63,936 nt of DNA, from positions 1 through 63,936 of the forward strand of contig JAUIDI010000012.1 in assembly GCA_030428705.1 (NCBI GenBank), in the 5' to 3' direction. Positions 37,400-45,842 of this stretch are shown here, in pieces. Under the pieces are notes generated by a model, which was given only the letters and a program-made list of their open reading frames with translations, did not search any database and was not told the origin of the DNA. Origin of the DNA: Bacteroidia bacterium. GTDB lineage: Bacteria; Bacteroidota; Bacteroidia; Flavobacteriales; Flavobacteriaceae. Made by a program: the position numbers and the translations under genes. Position 1 is the first letter of the stretch. Every line of letters starts with the position of its first letter.

Positions 37400-38449
37400 T
37401 CATTTGGACAATTGCTGTTCTACCCTACGCTCATCGTTCATTCTATTTTTCAAAATATTGATGTAGCGGAGTGCCTCTCTTATGTCATAGTCGGCATATG
37501 ATCTAGAAGCCCATTCCATAGCTGCATCCAAATCACCGTTAATCTCGTTTATGATCGCCATGTTATAGCAGGCCCTTCCGGCAATCTTTCCTTTGGGATT
37601 GCCGACTTCTTGTTCCCAAAGTTGTGCGGCACCCTGCCAATCGCCTGTTTGGGCCCTTCTTTTGGCCACAACAAAATTATCCGTTCCTGAAACGAAATAA
37701 TCCCTTGAAACCCTGCGGTTTTTTGGCCTTGTATCCAACCCGTATAGGTTGCCGATATAAGTGCTGTTCTGCAACACGGCTTCTTTTCTGCCAATTACGG
37801 CTTCCACGGCTTTGACCGGGTTGATTCCCTGGCCTGTTGAAGTTACATAATTGTTGGAAGCTATTTCGTCCAAGATATCCTTGGTAGCGGGGTAATAAAC
37901 CCTCCAACCGTTCTTGATTACGGTATTCAAAGTTATCCTAGTATGCGGAACTTTGGCCTTTATCCCAAAATTATTGGGTACTTCAACCATTATGGCATCG
38001 GCATTGGCCTTCGTATCGGTATCATAAAATTCGAGTGAAATCAAAAGATCGACATCGTTCTCCTCACAAATGCGCTCGACATGTTCCCAGCTCAAAGCTG
38101 CCGGAAAAACACTCAATCCCTTTCGCGATAAATCGGCAGCTTCGATAATGTCCACACGCTCGTACCGCTCAAAACGTGTTAGCTCGTCTTGAACACCTGA
38201 AACGACCGCCTCGGCACCTTCCTTATCCAGCTTAAGACCTTCCAAGGATAAAATCTTATCGATTTTGTCCAATGCACTATTTTCTTCTGAAGGGATACTT
38301 CTATTGATGATCCCTATTTTCATAACATCCGACGGAATGGTGATGCGCGCCGGTTCGGTAGCGCCCATGGTCAACCTATTGGTCGAGCTGCATGCCATAA
38401 AAATCATACCTGCGGATAACACTGCCAGTATTCGATATGTACTTTTCAT
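37400..38449 (-). CDS. DUF6340 family lipoprotein
   Basis: Lipoprotein of 349 aa with lipobox FMAC (Cys20). The N-terminal half has an alternating strand/helix pattern (IGIINRSIP, DLLISLEFYD) like the nucleotide-independent alpha/beta domains of DUF6340; the C-terminal part is helical with TPR-like character (GDWQGAAQLWEQEV, ACYNMAIINEINGDLDAA). Probably located at the outer membrane, function unknown. It converges with the photolyase gene. Confidence 0.8.
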   Translation of the reverse strand: MKSTYRILAVLSAGMIFMACSSTNRLTMGATEPARITIPSDVMKIGIINRSIPSEENSALDKIDKILSLEGLKLDKEGAEAVVSGVQDELTRFERYERVDIIEAADLSRKGLSVFPAALSWEHVERICEENDVDLLISLEFYDTDTKANADAIMVEVPNNFGIKAKVPHTRITLNTVIKNGWRVYYPATKDILDEIASNNYVTSTGQGINPVKAVEAVIGRKEAVLQNSTYIGNLYGLDTRPKNRRVSRDYFVSGTDNFVVAKRRAQTGDWQGAAQLWEQEVGNPKGKIAGRACYNMAIINEINGDLDAAMEWASRSYADYDIREALRYINILKNRMNDERRVEQQLSK

Positions 38450-38806
38450 CTGATTAAGTTTAATTCAGCTTTGCCGTATGCGGTATGGATATGGCCAACA
38501 TCGTTCTTTTTGGGAATATTCGGGTCAATCATAAAAAATTTAAGCACATTGCATACAACAAAAGCGAAGATTTGGTTTATTCGATTTTGTTCAGTATAAC
38601 TATTTGATAATTAACCTCTAAAAAGGGTTATTATTGCATATTTCAAGTCAAACTCGACCAAATGCACGATACCTGACCAACATTCATTGGCCCTTACTAC
38701 GAACAGAAAACATTATATTTACAAGACTCCCTTCAAGTATGTACAAAAGAATTCAAAACGGGAACGGGGTCACAATAGAACAAAACAGCTAATTCAGAAA
38801 TCCAGC
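38450..38806. other. Intergenic region, divergent DUF6340 and M20 genes
   Basis: 357 bp between divergent genes, presumably carrying both promoters. I find no full TTG-N19-TAnnTTTG match, no strong hairpin and no plausible short gene; a longer in-frame reading of the M20 gene from 38687 lacks a signal-peptide-like start. Confidence 0.5.
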
Positions 38807-40234
38807 ATGAAAAAAACAATCTTTTTAGGCGCTTTAACTCTTTTTTGTATTTCGGCATCGGCCCAAAAACTGACGAACAACAAGAAAGCCGTTATTGCAT
38901 CGGTAGAAAAACATAAGACCGAGTTGATAAAAATCAGTGATTCGATTTGGGCACTGGCCGAAACCGCTTTCGATGAACATCAGTCCGCTGAAATATTGGC
39001 GAACTATGCCGAAAAAAACGGATTCAAGGTAACACGCGGCGTTGCCGAAATTCCGACAGCCTTCACGGCCACCTATGGCTCTGGAAAACCCGTTATCAGT
39101 ATTTTGGGCGAATTCGATGCCCTACCGGGATTGTCACAGAAAACGGTTCCCACTAAAGAACCTTTGAATGAAGAGGCGGCAGGTCATGGCTGTGGTCATA
39201 ATATGTTCGGTACGGCAAGTTTGGGGGCTGCGATCGCCATCAAAGAATTGATGGACGAAGGAAAAATAACGGGTACCATTAAATTTTTGGGCACGCCCGC
39301 CGAAGAGAAATTCTTTGCAAAAGTATGGATGGTAAAAGCGGGGCTTTGGAACGATGTCGATGTGAATTTAAGCTGGCATCCGGGATCGACCATTGAGGCC
39401 GATCAACAGTCGGGTCTATCGTTGATCGATTTTATCGTGGAATTTCAAGGTCAAGCGGCGCATGCCTCCATGGATCCGTGGAACGGTCGTAGTGCTTCCG
39501 ATGCCTTGGAACTCTATACCACGGGAATCAACTACTATCGCGAACATATTTTACCTACTTCTCGTATCCATTATCATATTCAAGACGGTGGTCAAGTCGT
39601 TAACGTTGTGCCCGACTATGCCCGATTATGGGTTCGGGTGCGCGATCCGAAACGTGCCAAAATGTTACCGACCTATGAACGGGTAAAAGCTATGGCCGAA
39701 GGTGCGGCAATTATGGCAAACGTTGATTACAAGGTCAGTTTGGTGTCTGGTATTTATGAAACTTTGGTCAATCGAGAAGGTGGATTGATCATGCAAAAAA
39801 ACCTTGAATTGCTCGGCCCAATAACCTATACGGAAGAGGAAACGGCCTTTGGAAAAGCAATCCAAAAAGCGACCGGAAAACCCGAAGTCGGCATGTCAGG
39901 TGATGTACAGCCATTCAAGGAAACCGACCCCAATGCCGGTGGCGGATCTACAGATGTCGGCGATGTAAGCTGGAACGTACCCAATATCAATCTCGGTGTT
40001 TCCGTTGCACCTTATGACACCCCATGGCATTCGTGGGCGGTAGTCGCCTGTGGCGGAATGTCGATTGGTCATAAGGGGATGCTACATGCGGCCAAAGCAC
40101 TCGGACTTACTGCGGTCGATCTGTTCGAAGACGCGAAGTTGAGGACGAAGGTAATCGAAGAATTCAAACAACGTAAGGGTAACGAGATTTACGAGCCCAT
40201 GATCGATGGGCCTCCACCTATCGGGAAAAACTAA
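38807..40234 (+). CDS. Exported M20 amidohydrolase (AbgB-like)
   Basis: Metallopeptidase of 475 aa; the ATG 38807 is followed by a signal peptide ending ASAQ. M20 family metal-site segments are GEFDALPGL and GHGCGHNMFG, with the catalytic Glu pair in TPAEEKFFA, then a dimerisation domain (QGQAAHASMDPWNGRSA) and a second half with GGGSTDVGDVSWNVP. Closest known type is the p-aminobenzoyl-glutamate hydrolase subunit B group, but a periplasmic amidohydrolase could act on other N-acyl amino acids. It is followed 13 bp later by the CDGSH gene. Confidence 0.88.
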   Translation: MKKTIFLGALTLFCISASAQKLTNNKKAVIASVEKHKTELIKISDSIWALAETAFDEHQSAEILANYAEKNGFKVTRGVAEIPTAFTATYGSGKPVISILGEFDALPGLSQKTVPTKEPLNEEAAGHGCGHNMFGTASLGAAIAIKELMDEGKITGTIKFLGTPAEEKFFAKVWMVKAGLWNDVDVNLSWHPGSTIEADQQSGLSLIDFIVEFQGQAAHASMDPWNGRSASDALELYTTGINYYREHILPTSRIHYHIQDGGQVVNVVPDYARLWVRVRDPKRAKMLPTYERVKAMAEGAAIMANVDYKVSLVSGIYETLVNREGGLIMQKNLELLGPITYTEEETAFGKAIQKATGKPEVGMSGDVQPFKETDPNAGGGSTDVGDVSWNVPNINLGVSVAPYDTPWHSWAVVACGGMSIGHKGMLHAAKALGLTAVDLFEDAKLRTKVIEEFKQRKGNEIYEPMIDGPPPIGKN

Positions 40235-40247
40235 TAAACAGTTTAAA

Positions 40248-40673
40248 ATGGAACGGGAAATCATCAAAAAATATAAAAAAGACGACCTAACAATCGTCTG
40301 GAAGCCTAAACTATGTATTCATTCCGCGATTTGCGTCAAAGAACTTCCGAATGTCTATGACCCAAAGGCAAAACCGTGGATTACCCCGGAACATGCCTCT
40401 ATCGAGGAATTAAAAGCCCAGATAACCAAATGCCCGTCTGGGGCATTAAGCTACCAGCAAGGGAACACTACTGAACAAAAAGAAACAACAATGACAACAA
40501 AAATTGAAATGCGGAAAAACGGACCGCTATTGGTCCATGGTAATCTTGAGGTTATCGATACGGAAGGCAACAAAGAAGAAAAGGAGCGTATAACCGCTTT
40601 TTGCCGTTGTGGAGCTTCCGAAAACAAACCGTATTGCGATGGCACCCATAATGCTATAGCATTTCAGGGATAG
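40248..40673 (+). CDS. Dual iron-sulfur protein: Fer4_19 plus CDGSH domain
   Basis: Cytosolic protein of 141 aa. I start at ATG 40248; an upstream GTG-type reading overlaps the M20 gene. The first 70 residues form a divergent ferredoxin-like domain with C23, C29 and C62 (CIHSAIC, KCPSGAL). The C-terminal domain has the CDGSH signature with C119, C121, C130 and H134 (FCRCGASENKPYCDGTH), a 3Cys-1His [2Fe-2S] site. Electron transfer or cluster transfer is the likely role. It sits between the M20 gene and a small ORF plus YhhN. Confidence 0.88.
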   Translation: MEREIIKKYKKDDLTIVWKPKLCIHSAICVKELPNVYDPKAKPWITPEHASIEELKAQITKCPSGALSYQQGNTTEQKETTMTTKIEMRKNGPLLVHGNLEVIDTEGNKEEKERITAFCRCGASENKPYCDGTHNAIAFQG

Positions 40674-40699
40674 TTTCGAATGCAGGTCAAAATGTAAAA

Positions 40700-40834
40700 A
40701 TGAATCAACCCGATAAGCCGAAGGAACATAACAAGGTTCGTGCTAAAACGAAGCACAATCTGAATCTATGCTTTGCCAATAACAGCGAAGTCCGTGAAGA
40801 ATACCGTGAACAACTTCCCGAAAATTCCAAATGA
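40700..40834 (+). CDS. 44-aa charged small protein, unknown
   Basis: ORF of 44 codons (ATG 40700) whose TGA overlaps the ATG of the YhhN gene (ATGA), which suggests coupled translation. The product is highly charged, starting MNQPDKPKEHNKVRAKTK and ending REEYREQLPENSK, with no membrane segment. It is too short to assign; the overlap and the codon use support that it is real. Confidence 0.5.
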   Translation: MNQPDKPKEHNKVRAKTKHNLNLCFANNSEVREEYREQLPENSK

Positions 40835-41553
40835 CCAAGATTTTTTCGGCATCCGTTTTTAGGTGGTTCTTTTTCGTTATTGTTATCTTGGATATTCTAG
40901 TAGGAAATATAGGCGATTCGAAATATCGACTTGTCACCAAACCGTTGATACTGCTTTCGTTGTTGGTCTATTTTTCCATAAATGCCAAACATCTCTCAAA
41001 AAGCTCCTACTATTTAATGCTGGCTGCTTTGTCCCTATCGTTGATGGGCGATATTTTCTTGCTCTTTGATAACCGATCAAATCAGTTTTTTATACTTGGG
41101 CTAGTCTCTTTTCTATTGGCACATCTTACCTATGGGGCCATTTTTCTAAAAAGGAGAAATAAGAAGCTCCCCATTTATATATATGGCGTCTTGATGATTC
41201 TCATTGCTATTGGCATGGCCCTGTTCTTTTATTTAAAGGACGATCTGAAAGCGTTGACCTATCCGGTTGTCATTTATGTGCTCGGTATTCTTTTTATGGC
41301 GGGCACGGCATTGATACGAATTGGCAAAGTGCCGTCTTCAAGTTTTCTTTGGGTGTTCATTGGCGCCCTGTTCTTTGTCGCTTCCGATAGCATTCTCGCC
41401 ATTAACATGTTCAAGTTTGATGTGCCATGGGCACATGTTTGGATTATGGGTACCTATGCCACGGCCCAATACCTTATTACGGAAGGAATACTTCGTCAAA
41501 ACAAATGGGTTGAATTGAACCAAACCACGAAAAATAGCGCATTAAAAATTTAA
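40831..41553 (+). CDS. YhhN family membrane protein (lysoplasmalogenase-like)
   Basis: Integral membrane protein of 240 aa with eight hydrophobic segments, the YhhN/TMEM86 pattern. The family hydrolyses lysoplasmalogens in animals and is thought to act on lipids in bacteria. Conserved polar residues within the membrane appear in SLSLMGDIFLLF, HLTYGAIF and ASDSILAINMF, where the Asp residues are the likely active-site groups. It is translated from a start overlapping the 44-aa ORF. Confidence 0.85.
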   Translation: MTKIFSASVFRWFFFVIVILDILVGNIGDSKYRLVTKPLILLSLLVYFSINAKHLSKSSYYLMLAALSLSLMGDIFLLFDNRSNQFFILGLVSFLLAHLTYGAIFLKRRNKKLPIYIYGVLMILIAIGMALFFYLKDDLKALTYPVVIYVLGILFMAGTALIRIGKVPSSSFLWVFIGALFFVASDSILAINMFKFDVPWAHVWIMGTYATAQYLITEGILRQNKWVELNQTTKNSALKI

Positions 41554-41565
41554 ATATAGATTCAT

Positions 41566-41922
41566 ATGCTCACAGACATCAACCCAAAATTACCAATGCG
41601 AAACAAGAGTATTACTCGAGCGTATTACTTAAATCAATTAGGGTTTAAAGAATTTGGAAATGCTGACTTTGACGACTATTTAATGATGGAAAAAGACCAA
41701 ATTCAAATTCATTTCTTTGAATTTAAAAACCTTAAGCCTAAAGAAAATTATGGACAGGTTTATATTCGAACCGATAATGTCGACGATTTTTATAAATCAT
41801 TATTGGAAAAACGGACAGAAATTCATCCGAATGGAAAATTGGAAATCAAACCTTGGGGACAAAAGGAGTTTTCACTTCTTGACCCGGACAATAACCTATT
41901 GACATTCGGACAGAATATTTAA
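41566..41922 (+). CDS. VOC family (bleomycin-resistance-like) protein
   Basis: Small cytosolic protein of 118 aa with the vicinal-oxygen-chelate fold: the segments ARAYYLNQLGF-like (TRAYYLNQLGFKEFG), IHFFEFKNL, YGQVYIRTDNVDDF and EFSLLDPDNNLLTF match the glyoxalase/bleomycin-binding group. It may bind bleomycin-type drugs or a metabolite. The gene is noticeably more AT-rich than its neighbours, suggesting recent acquisition. It is 12 bp downstream of yhhN but its composition differs. Confidence 0.8.
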   Translation: MLTDINPKLPMRNKSITRAYYLNQLGFKEFGNADFDDYLMMEKDQIQIHFFEFKNLKPKENYGQVYIRTDNVDDFYKSLLEKRTEIHPNGKLEIKPWGQKEFSLLDPDNNLLTFGQNI

Positions 41923-42000
41923 AACTGTCGCATTAACTAACGTCCCATGAAAGTTTCAAAACACTAAAAAGTTAGTACCAACTTCTTAAAGTCTAAAAAC

Positions 42001-42999
42001 ATGAGCACACCCGTAAAATCCGTTTTCCCATTGGGCTTCCCTTGGCAGACCCAAGATCCTTTTTTGTTTTCCGTATATCATTTGGACCATTATCCCAAAG
42101 GGAACGAACAAATGGGCCCGGTCGATTCGCTCGAGGGGCGCAATCTTGGCAATGATTTTGTCATCAAGGATGGATGGCGCATGTACCATGGCACGACAAT
42201 TCCCGGTTTCCCGTATCATCCGCATCGGGGCTTTGAAACGATAACTATCGTGAACAAGGGGTTTTGTGACCATTCCGATTCCCTTGGCGCGGCCGGAAGG
42301 TTCGGTCAGGGTGACGTACAATGGATGACCGCCGGCCGCGGCGTACAACATTCCGAAATGTTTCCCTTGTTGCATCAGGATCAAGAGAATCCGTTGGAAC
42401 TTTTCCAAATTTGGTTGAATTTGCCATCTTCGGGAAAATTCGTCGACCCGCATTTTAAAATGCTCTGGCATGAGGACATTCCCATAATGCAGGAAGAAAA
42501 TGCAAAAATCAAAATCATCGCAGGTAATTATAGGGGTGCCCAAGCACCTGATCCCGCACCCGATTCATGGGCTGCCGACAAAGCGAACGAAGTAGCGATA
42601 TGGAATATTCATATCGAACCGAATAGTACCTATGTACTGCCAGCGGCTAAATCATCGGTATCGCGTAATCTATACTTTTACGAAGGTTCGGAAATCGAAA
42701 TTTCCGGCAGCGCAATTACCCAAAACCACGGAATCGAACTTGATGCCTCAAAAGAACTTACGATCAAAACCAGTGGAACATCCGCCCATTTTATATTACT
42801 GCAAGGCAAGCCTATCGGTGAACCAGTGGTTCAGCACGGACCTTTTGTGATGAATACCCAAGAAGAGATCCGGGCAACGATGAAAGAATATGGCCTTACG
42901 CAATTCGGTGGTTGGCCTTGGCCCTACCCCGACAACGTACATGATAGGAAAAAAGGTCGGTTCGCACTTTACCCTGATGGAAGCTTGATGGAGAAATAA
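42001..42999 (+). CDS. Pirin family protein
   Basis: Cupin-type pirin of 332 aa. The N-terminal cupin metal site is in FPYHPHRGFETI plus the later HSEMFP histidine, and the C-terminal half holds the pirin_C domain (GKPIGEPVVQHGPFVMN). Bacterial pirins can act as quercetinases or redox-sensing regulators; which applies here is unknown. The ATG at 42001 starts directly at MSTPVKSVFPLG. It is probably transcribed alone, with 78 bp upstream and 157 bp downstream of non-coding sequence. Confidence 0.9.
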   Translation: MSTPVKSVFPLGFPWQTQDPFLFSVYHLDHYPKGNEQMGPVDSLEGRNLGNDFVIKDGWRMYHGTTIPGFPYHPHRGFETITIVNKGFCDHSDSLGAAGRFGQGDVQWMTAGRGVQHSEMFPLLHQDQENPLELFQIWLNLPSSGKFVDPHFKMLWHEDIPIMQEENAKIKIIAGNYRGAQAPDPAPDSWAADKANEVAIWNIHIEPNSTYVLPAAKSSVSRNLYFYEGSEIEISGSAITQNHGIELDASKELTIKTSGTSAHFILLQGKPIGEPVVQHGPFVMNTQEEIRATMKEYGLTQFGGWPWPYPDNVHDRKKGRFALYPDGSLMEK

Positions 43000-43156
43000 G
43001 TACCGTATAAGATGGTTTTTAAAAAAGTGCTTAAAAGGGTTCTGCACAATCGTACGGTGTACCTTTTTTCTTTCAAAGATTAAGAAAAAAATAACAGAAG
43101 GTATAGTTTTTGATGTGTCAATTTAACTAGTTTTAGAATTCAAAACCCAACCAACA

Positions 43157-44401
43157 ATGAATAAAAAAAGACTTCTTTTAATCGGCATCCCAGTTTTGCT
43201 TTTGATTTTCGGTTTTTTCTATTTCAGTTCTGATTCAGAAGAAGATGTTGCGATTACAGCTGAAGTCACTAGGGGGGAATTCTTAAGCGAGGTAATAATT
43301 TCTGGGGAAGCACAATCAACGAGCCTCAAAAATATAGATGGTCCATCGAATCTTCGCAAATTCAGATTGAATAATATCAAGATTCAAGACTTGATCCCTG
43401 AGGGTACCGTGGTCGCTGAAGGAGACTACGTTGGCAGACTTGACCCATCACCTGTGAACGAACAAATCATTGATGCCCGATTAAGTTTAGAAAGTGCCGA
43501 GTCAAAATTTCTACAAGAACAGTTAGATACTACATTGACATTAAAGCAAGAAAGAACAGCGATAAAAGATATTCAATTCAACATTGAAGAAGATAAACTT
43601 GAGTTGGAACAATCTATTTATGAGTCACCGGCGACCATAAAGCAACTGGAAATAAAAATTGAACGGGCCGAACGTGATTTAAAAGAAAAAAAAGAAGATT
43701 ATGCTATCAAGAAAAGAAAGGCCATCGCCAAGATGGTCGAAGTCGGCACCGAAGTTTCAAAAAATCAAACGAAGCTAGACGACCTAATTGCCCTTCAAGC
43801 ATCTTTCACAATTCATTCGAACTCAAGTGGTATGGTCACTTATGCCAAAAATTGGGATGGAAGTAAAAAGAAGGTCGGATCCGATATAAACGCTTGGGAC
43901 CTAACCATAGCCACTCTCCCCGACTTGACTAAAATGGAGTCAAAGACATACTCCAATGAAGTCGATGTAAGAAAGATTAAAAAAGGACAGCCAGTTGCTG
44001 TCGGCTTTGACGCTTTTCCGGACATTACAGTTGAAGGCGTTGTAACAAGTGTTGCCAATGTAGGTGAAAACAAAAGGGGATCTGACATTAAGCTTTTTCA
44101 AGTATTGATAAAGTTAAATGAATCCAATACGAATATTCGTCCCGGTATGACAACGTCGAATCGTATTCTGATCAAAAAAGAAGAAGATGTATTGATGATA
44201 CCATTGGAAGCGGTATTCTCGAAAGATTCCATTAGTTACGTATATATCAATTCTGGGTTTTCTATTGATAAAAAACAAATCGAACTTGGTGATTCGAATG
44301 AAGACGTGGTTATAGTCGAAAAAGGATTATCCGAAAAAGATGTGGTCTATTTGAGCAAGCCTGACGGGTTAGAAGACAAAGGTATTGCTCAGATAAGATA
44401 A
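43157..44401 (+). CDS. Periplasmic adaptor of a tripartite efflux system (HlyD/MacA-like)
   Basis: Membrane-fusion protein of 414 aa: one N-terminal membrane anchor (residues about 5-24), a biotinyl-lipoyl-like domain, a long alpha-hairpin (about 100-215, charged coiled coil), and beta-barrel and membrane-proximal domains (GQPVAVGFDAFPD, RPGMTTSNRILI). It would link an inner-membrane permease to a TolC channel. The permease gene starts 6 bp after its stop and TolC follows, so the three genes form one export operon. Confidence 0.9.
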   Translation: MNKKRLLLIGIPVLLLIFGFFYFSSDSEEDVAITAEVTRGEFLSEVIISGEAQSTSLKNIDGPSNLRKFRLNNIKIQDLIPEGTVVAEGDYVGRLDPSPVNEQIIDARLSLESAESKFLQEQLDTTLTLKQERTAIKDIQFNIEEDKLELEQSIYESPATIKQLEIKIERAERDLKEKKEDYAIKKRKAIAKMVEVGTEVSKNQTKLDDLIALQASFTIHSNSSGMVTYAKNWDGSKKKVGSDINAWDLTIATLPDLTKMESKTYSNEVDVRKIKKGQPVAVGFDAFPDITVEGVVTSVANVGENKRGSDIKLFQVLIKLNESNTNIRPGMTTSNRILIKKEEDVLMIPLEAVFSKDSISYVYINSGFSIDKKQIELGDSNEDVVIVEKGLSEKDVVYLSKPDGLEDKGIAQIR

Positions 44402-44407
44402 GCTTAC

Positions 44408-45784
44408 ATGACCAATAAAATTTTCTTAGAGACATTAAAGTCGAATTTTTCCGAGGCCGTTCGTGTGATCATGGCGAATAAGGTGCGTACTTTTCTAACC
44501 GCCCTTGGAATAATCTTTGGTGTCGCCGCCGTAATTACAATGCTTGCCATTGGCAAAGGTGCCGAACAAGAGATTTTGGCACAATTAGAATTGGTGGGCG
44601 TTAACAACATTGTTGTGACTCCAATACCGGATGAAGCCGATGAAAATGAATCCGATTCGGAAGAAGAAGATGGTGCAACGGAAACTATACGATTTTCCAA
44701 AGGACTAGACCTGTTGGATGTAGAAAGTATACAAAAAAACATTTCGACGGTAAAAAAACTCAGCCCTGAAATTATCATGGAAACTTATATGATAAAAAAG
44801 GGAAGACAAAGCCCGGTTAAAATAATCGGGGTTACCAATTCGTTTTTCGAAACTTCAAATGTTCACATTGGCCAAGGAGAAAATTTCTCCGAAGTACAAG
44901 CGGTAAACGCTATGCCCGTATGCATAATTGGTGAAAAGGTAGCAAAGAAACTGTTCACAGGTGAAAACGCATTGGGCAAAAACATTAAAGTAAAAGATGT
45001 TTGGCTAAAAGTTATAGGAATTATCGAGGAGAAATTGATTTCGGAAACAGCCCAGGAAAATTTAGGTATCCGAGATCTTAACCAAGATATTTACATACCG
45101 ATAAAAACATTTTTGGTGCGCTATAGAGATCGCAAAATAATTAGTGATCAACCCCTAGACCTTGGGGGCGGCGGAATAATAGTGATAAGCGGTAACGATA
45201 ATGGCCCTAAAAAGAGAAAACCAAGGGGAAACTACCACCAAATTGACAAACTTACCATTCAAGTCAATAATTCGAATGAGTTGAAGGCCACGGCAGAGGT
45301 CGTCAGCAAAATGCTTAGGCGAAAACATAACGGTATGCTTGATTTTGAAATTACGATTCCAATCAATTTATTGAAACAGCAACAAAAGACGAAACAGATT
45401 TTCAACATAGTTTTAAGCATAATTGCGGGGATATCGCTATTGATTGGGGGCATAGGTATCATGAATATCATGTTGGCCTCAATTTTGGAACGGACCAAAG
45501 AAATTGGTATTATGAAAGCAATCGGAGCCACTAAGCAAGATATCATCATGCAGTTTTTATCCGAATCCATTTTGATAAGTCTGAGTGGTGGAATCATTGG
45601 CTGTATTTTGGGGATAGTGGCATCGTACATACTGGAGCTCGCTACCGATATCGAGACCATAGTCTCGATGGGCTCTATTCTGCTGTCTTTTCTAGTGGCT
45701 ACTTTTATAGGGTTGGCTTTCGGGGTTTTGCCTGCAAAATCTGCCGCCAACAAAAATCCGATAGAGGCGATTAGACATGAATAG
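44408..45784 (+). CDS. MacB-like ABC transporter permease (no ATPase fused or adjacent)
   Basis: Permease of 458 aa: an N-terminal membrane helix with the FtsX/MacB-type signature (ANKVRTFLTALGIIFGV), a large periplasmic MacB-PCD domain, and three C-terminal helices of the FtsX domain (LLIGGIGIMNIMLASI, then ILERTKEIGIMKAIGATKQDI). MacB is normally a fusion with an ATP-binding domain, but no Walker motifs occur here and no ATPase gene is nearby. It works with the adaptor upstream and TolC downstream; a distant ATPase is implied. Confidence 0.9.
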   Translation: MTNKIFLETLKSNFSEAVRVIMANKVRTFLTALGIIFGVAAVITMLAIGKGAEQEILAQLELVGVNNIVVTPIPDEADENESDSEEEDGATETIRFSKGLDLLDVESIQKNISTVKKLSPEIIMETYMIKKGRQSPVKIIGVTNSFFETSNVHIGQGENFSEVQAVNAMPVCIIGEKVAKKLFTGENALGKNIKVKDVWLKVIGIIEEKLISETAQENLGIRDLNQDIYIPIKTFLVRYRDRKIISDQPLDLGGGGIIVISGNDNGPKKRKPRGNYHQIDKLTIQVNNSNELKATAEVVSKMLRRKHNGMLDFEITIPINLLKQQQKTKQIFNIVLSIIAGISLLIGGIGIMNIMLASILERTKEIGIMKAIGATKQDIIMQFLSESILISLSGGIIGCILGIVASYILELATDIETIVSMGSILLSFLVATFIGLAFGVLPAKSAANKNPIEAIRHE

Positions 45785-45842
45785 GCCAAATACTCGAAGT
45801 CATGGTCAACATGTTATTTTAGTATTGATTAACACAAAACAA

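Noticed and set aside
38687-38806. N-terminal extension of the M20 amidohydrolase
   Set aside because: The signal peptide begins at the ATG 38807; the upstream extension is basic and unlike family members.
45259-45789. Minus-strand ORF of 176 codons
   Set aside because: Shadow of the MacB-like permease frame; no start context or family match.
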